This document shows, piece after piece, positions 60,387-64,000 of a stretch of 64,000 bases of DNA. Made by a program: the position numbers and the translations under genes. The notes below the pieces were generated by a model. It did no database searches, had not been told where the DNA came from, and saw only the letters and a list, made by a program, of their open reading frames with translations. This stretch comes from Xenorhabdus lircayensis (GTDB lineage: Bacteria > Pseudomonadota > Gammaproteobacteria > Enterobacterales > Enterobacteriaceae): positions 124,001 to 188,000 of the forward strand of contig NZ_JACOII010000022.1 in NCBI RefSeq assembly GCF_016306625.1. The letters are read 5' to 3'. Each line of letters opens with the position of its first letter. Position 1 is the stretch's first letter.

Positions 60387-61993
60387 CACTTATCCCCCTC
60401 TGCCAGCGTAAATGGCGTATTAATCCCCAGTTCCTGACATAACTCGGCTATGATTTTATCGATCTCTGCCACTTTCCCTTCCAGTTCGCGAATTTCCTGC
60501 GCCACGGCATTGAGATCAATCTCCTCTTCCGCTTCAAAGGTATCCACATAGCGGGGAATATTGAGGTTGTAATCGTTATTACGGATCTCTTCCAATGTGG
60601 CAATATAGCTATATTTCTCCACCGCTTTCCAGTCGTTATAGGTGTCGGCAATCTTATCGATATGTTCCGGTAGCAGGCGGTTCTGAGTTTTCACCTTCTC
60701 AAAGTCATTGCTGGCGTCGATAAACAGAATGCTGTCGTTGTGCTTACGGCACTTACGCAGTACCAGTACGCAGGTCGGAATGCTGGTGCCGAAGAAGATA
60801 TTGGCCGGCAGGCCGATCACAGCATCAATACAATTCAACTTTTCAATCATAAACTGGCGGATATGCCCTTCCGCTGCGCCACGGAACAACACGCCGTGTG
60901 GCAGAACCACCGCCATGGTGCCGTCATCTTCCAGGTGGTGGAACATATGCTGTACAAATGCCATATCCGCTTTGCTGGAGGGTGCCAGTTTGCCGTACTG
61001 GGCAAAACGGTCGTCGTTCATAAACAGCGGGCTGGCGCTCCATTTCGCCGAGAATGGTGGATTGGCAACAATCGCATCAAACTTCAGGTGCATATGCTGC
61101 GGATATTCCAGCGTATCTTCCTGAATAATTTCAAAATCTGCATAGTGAACACCATGCAGGATCATATTCATTCGCGCCAGGTTATAGGTGGTAGGGTTCA
61201 TCTCCTGACCGTAAATTTTCCCCACCGACGAAGCTTCACGTTTTACGCGTAGTAGCAGTGAACCAGAACCACAGGTTGGGTCATAAACGTTTTTCAGTTT
61301 CAGCTTGTAGGTAGTGACGATTTTCGCCAATAAAGTCGAAACAGGCTGTGGGGTATAAAACTCACCCGCTTTTTTACCTGCCCCAGAAGCGAATTGACCA
61401 ATCAGATATTCATAAGCATCACCTAATATATCGGAGCTGGCTTCACTCAGGTCAAAGCTCAGCTTGTCGAATTCAGTGATCACTTTACCGATTAACTCGT
61501 TTTTCGCTTTTGCAGTGCTACCCAGTTTACTGGAGCCTAAATCCAGATCTTCAAATAGATTGCTAAAATCATCGGCTGAATCTGTACCCAATGTACTTTG
61601 TTCAATATTGCGCAGCGTGGTCGCCAGATCTTCCAAGATAAATCCGGTGCCAGCACCTTTAGGGTCTTTCGCAACACGTTCCGCCATAATGTGGAACAGA
61701 TCAGTGGGGGGCAGGAAGTAACCCAGAGTCTGGATGCTGTCTTCTTTTACCGCTTCTACGATATCCTTATACGCCGAATGCTCTGTCGAGAGTTTATTGT
61801 ACTTAATCCCGTCTTCAGCAAGGATTTTGTTTGCATAGGCCACGAATTTTTCAGAAAGATATTTGTAGAAGATAAATCCTAAGCAGTAGTCACGAAATTC
61901 ATCAGCATTCATCTTACCACGCAGGGTATCGGCTATATTCCACAGTCGGCTTTGCAGTTCACTTAAATTTTGTGCTTCAATTTGGGGAGACAT
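60386..61993 (-). CDS. hsdM: Type I restriction enzyme modification methylase HsdM
   Basis: 535 aa from ATG 61993 (ribosome site AGGAAG); the frame to 62032 is longer but lacks one. N-terminal helical domain (1-160), SAM-binding DPTCGSGSLL (238-247) and the N6-adenine catalytic motif NPPF (311-314). It methylates adenine in the HsdS-specified site. It overlaps hsdS by four bases (ATGA), so the methylase and specificity subunits are coupled. Confidence 0.95.
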   Translation of the reverse strand: MSPQIEAQNLSELQSRLWNIADTLRGKMNADEFRDYCLGFIFYKYLSEKFVAYANKILAEDGIKYNKLSTEHSAYKDIVEAVKEDSIQTLGYFLPPTDLFHIMAERVAKDPKGAGTGFILEDLATTLRNIEQSTLGTDSADDFSNLFEDLDLGSSKLGSTAKAKNELIGKVITEFDKLSFDLSEASSDILGDAYEYLIGQFASGAGKKAGEFYTPQPVSTLLAKIVTTYKLKLKNVYDPTCGSGSLLLRVKREASSVGKIYGQEMNPTTYNLARMNMILHGVHYADFEIIQEDTLEYPQHMHLKFDAIVANPPFSAKWSASPLFMNDDRFAQYGKLAPSSKADMAFVQHMFHHLEDDGTMAVVLPHGVLFRGAAEGHIRQFMIEKLNCIDAVIGLPANIFFGTSIPTCVLVLRKCRKHNDSILFIDASNDFEKVKTQNRLLPEHIDKIADTYNDWKAVEKYSYIATLEEIRNNDYNLNIPRYVDTFEAEEEIDLNAVAQEIRELEGKVAEIDKIIAELCQELGINTPFTLAEGDK

Positions 61994-62062
61994 AGTACTT
62001 CCTAAGTATTTCGGTTCGTCACAGTATCGCAACGTTTAAATTAAATCATATCACTGAAAATG

Positions 62063-62094
62063 AAAAATCCGGCCAGCTTACGCATAACCGGATT
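62063..62094 (-). terminator. Terminator of glmS
   Basis: AATCCGG / CCGGATT stem; on the minus strand it is followed by TTTTTCATTTTC. It lies 41 bp after the glmS stop and separates it from hsdM. Confidence 0.8.
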
Positions 62095-62134
62095 AAGACA
62101 GTATTTAGTTTTGGTTTACACGTGCATTAGCCGA

Positions 62135-63964
62135 TTACTCCACCGTCACCGATTTCGCCAGGTTACGCGGCTGATCCACATCTGTACCTTTGATCAACGC
62201 AACGTGGTAAGACAGTAATTGCAGTGGCACAGTGTAGAAGATCGGTGCGATCAATTCTTCTACGTGTGGCAGGGAGATGATCTTCATGTTTTCGCTGTTG
62301 GTGAAACCTGCGTCCTGATCTGCGAAGACATACAGTAAACCGCCACGGGCGCGGACTTCTTCAATGTTGGATTTCAGTTTTTCCAGCAGTTCGTTGTTTG
62401 GTGCAACGATGATTACCGGCATGTCCGCATCAATCAGCGCCAATGGGCCATGTTTCAGTTCGCCAGCTGCATAGGCTTCTGCATGAATGTAGGAGATCTC
62501 TTTCAGTTTCAGTGCACCTTCAACCGCAATCGGGTACTGATCGCCACGACCAAGGAACAGGGCGTGATGTTTTTCAGAGAAGTCTTCTGCCAATGCTTCA
62601 ATCAGTTTGTCTTTGGACAACATGCTTTCAATGCGGCTTGGCAGGGCATGCAAGGCATGGACAATATCTTGTTCCAATGCCGCATCAGCGCCTTTCTGAT
62701 GCCCCATGTAAGCCACCAGCATCAGCAATACTGTTAACTGGGTCGTGAAGGCTTTGGTAGAGGCTACACCGATTTCAGCGCCTGCTTTGGTCATCAGGGC
62801 AAATTCAGATTCGCGTACCAGCGATGAACCCGCTACGTTACAGATGGTCAAGGTAGCCAGGTAACCCAGTTCTTTGGATAAACGCAGGGCAGCCAATGTA
62901 TCAGCCGTTTCACCAGACTGAGACAGGGTAATCAGCAGGCTGTTTTTACGGCGTGCAGGCTTGCGGTAACGGAACTCAGAGGCGATTTCCACGTCACATG
63001 GAATACCCGCCAATGATTCAAACCAGTAGCGTGAAACCATTCCTGCATTATAAGAAGTACCACAAGCAACGATTTGGATATGCTCAACCTGAGACAGTAA
63101 ATCCGCAGCGTTAGCACCCAGTTCTGACAGATTTACCTGACCGTTGCTTAAACGGCCTTCCAATGTGCTTTTGATAGCCATCGGCTGTTCATAAATCTCT
63201 TTCTGCATATAGTGACGATAAACACCTTTGTCACCTGCATCATACTGAACGTTGGATTCAATCTGCTCACGTTCAACTGCTTCGCCATTCACATCAAAGA
63301 TGCGAACAGTACGGCGAGTGATTTCTGCGATATCACCTTCTTCCAGATAGATAAAGCGGCGAGTCACTGGCAGTAAAGCCAGTTGGTCAGATGCCAGGAA
63401 GTTTTCTCCCATCCCCAGACCGATCACCAATGGGCTACCAGAACGCGCTGCCACCAGTACGTCAGGATGACGGCTATCCATAATCACAGTGCCGTAAGCG
63501 CCACGCAATTGCGGGATAACACGCTGAACCACTTCCAGCAATGAGCCGCCTTGTTGCTGTTCCCAGTGAACAAGGTGGGCGATAGTTTCAGTATCTGTAT
63601 CAGAAGAGAAGGAGTAACCACGCGCTTTTAATTCTTCGCGCAGTTCTTCGTGGTTTTCAATAATGCCGTTATGCACAACCGCAATATGTTCAGAAGCATG
63701 AGGATGGGCATTGCGTTCGCTTGGTTCACCGTGAGTCGCCCAACGGGTATGGGCAATTCCCGTACCGCCGATCACTGGCTGTTTGTCCGCTTCATCCACC
63801 AGCATTTGTACTTTGCCAACTTCACGCAGGCGAGTCATACGGTTTTCACTGTCAACGACAGCTATACCCGCAGAATCATAACCACGGTACTCCAGGCGAC
63901 GAAGACCTTCGATCAGTATTTCTGCAATATCTCGTTGTGCTACTGCACCAACAATTCCACACAT
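62135..63964 (-). CDS. glmS: Glutamine--fructose-6-phosphate aminotransferase (isomerizing)
   Basis: 609 aa, the E. coli length. N-terminal glutaminase with catalytic Cys2 ([12 protein letters not shown]) and [18 protein letters not shown], then two SIS domains and the C-terminal [15 protein letters not shown]. It makes glucosamine-6-phosphate, the first step to peptidoglycan and LPS amino sugars. Only 36 bp of upstream DNA is in the window; no ribozyme is expected in this family of bacteria and none can be assessed here. Confidence 0.98.
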   Translation of the reverse strand: MCGIVGAVAQRDIAEILIEGLRRLEYRGYDSAGIAVVDSENRMTRLREVGKVQMLVDEADKQPVIGGTGIAHTRWATHGEPSERNAHPHASEHIAVVHNGIIENHEELREELKARGYSFSSDTDTETIAHLVHWEQQQGGSLLEVVQRVIPQLRGAYGTVIMDSRHPDVLVAARSGSPLVIGLGMGENFLASDQLALLPVTRRFIYLEEGDIAEITRRTVRIFDVNGEAVEREQIESNVQYDAGDKGVYRHYMQKEIYEQPMAIKSTLEGRLSNGQVNLSELGANAADLLSQVEHIQIVACGTSYNAGMVSRYWFESLAGIPCDVEIASEFRYRKPARRKNSLLITLSQSGETADTLAALRLSKELGYLATLTICNVAGSSLVRESEFALMTKAGAEIGVASTKAFTTQLTVLLMLVAYMGHQKGADAALEQDIVHALHALPSRIESMLSKDKLIEALAEDFSEKHHALFLGRGDQYPIAVEGALKLKEISYIHAEAYAAGELKHGPLALIDADMPVIIVAPNNELLEKLKSNIEEVRARGGLLYVFADQDAGFTNSENMKIISLPHVEELIAPIFYTVPLQLLSYHVALIKGTDVDQPRNLAKSVTVE

Positions 63965-64000
63965 TTTGTTTTATTCCTAAAAGCAGGGCCGACAAGCCCT

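Noticed and set aside
63965-64000. glmS ribozyme
   Set aside because: The ribozyme is a Gram-positive feature and only 36 bp of leader is visible; nothing supports it.

Overview
The window reads as a chromosomal stretch of a Morganellaceae bacterium, most likely Xenorhabdus (Photorhabdus is second choice). The core genes (rpmH-dnaA-dnaN-recF-gyrB, rnpA-yidD-yidC-mnmE, asd, glmS, fdoGHI/fdhD) are enterobacterial in sequence. A hemophilin/type XI secretion locus and the dispersed palindromic repeats also fit entomopathogenic nematode symbionts. This assignment rests on recognised protein families, not on a database search.

Layout. 1-5.2 kb: aerobic formate dehydrogenase-O operon (fdoGHI; FdoG is read through an in-frame UGA as selenocysteine) and the divergent sulfurtransferase gene fdhD. 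5.2-9.8 kb: an AT-rich insertion holding a fusion of a complete class I lysyl-tRNA synthetase with an acylating-type aldehyde dehydrogenase domain, followed 10 bp later by an MFS transporter. It abuts a broken copy of a T11SS outer-membrane gene. 10.1-17.6 kb: GNAT protein, then a Fur-box-preceded heme acquisition locus: secreted hemophilin, its T11SS (Slam) exporter, a TonB-dependent heme receptor and a dedicated TonB. 17.6-27.8 kb: a minus-strand type II fatty acid/polyketide-like cluster: carrier protein, two catalytically complete ketosynthases, two ketosynthase-like proteins without the active-site Cys, a 951-aa class III aminotransferase fused to a cyanobacterial-type acyl-ACP reductase, two SDR ketoreductases and a flavodoxin-like quinone reductase. 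The predicted chemistry is acyl chain, then aldehyde, then primary amine. 28.2-39.3 kb: core replication and ribosome block with the autoregulatory dnaA promoter. 39.6-43 kb: two isolated low-GC genes (a GNAT-like and a caspase-like protein, possible effectors), asd, and a zinc-response L36/L31 locus whose L31 paralogue is broken. 43.5-47.6 kb: a decayed operon (OB-fold membrane protein, flotillin/DNA-repair-ATPase chimera, LemA). 47.7-56.1 kb: accessory genes: rhomboid protease, saccharopine-dehydrogenase-like protein behind a 54-bp palindrome, TetR, Baeyer-Villiger-type monooxygenase, LysR/LysE pair, a CmlA/FloR-type exporter with a leader peptide, and a PD-(D/E)XK-like protein. 56.2-62 kb: type I restriction-modification system (hsdM-hsdS-hsdR). 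62-64 kb: glmS.

How it fits together. The window alternates between conserved blocks and acquisition/decay sites. The best candidate for an undescribed system is the LysRS-aldehyde dehydrogenase fusion with its transporter: the domain order suggests lysine activation (adenylate or lysyl-tRNA), transfer to the ALDH cysteine, reduction to an amino-aldehyde, and export. The neighbouring aminotransferase-acyl-ACP reductase cluster independently encodes an acyl-to-aldehyde-to-amine logic.
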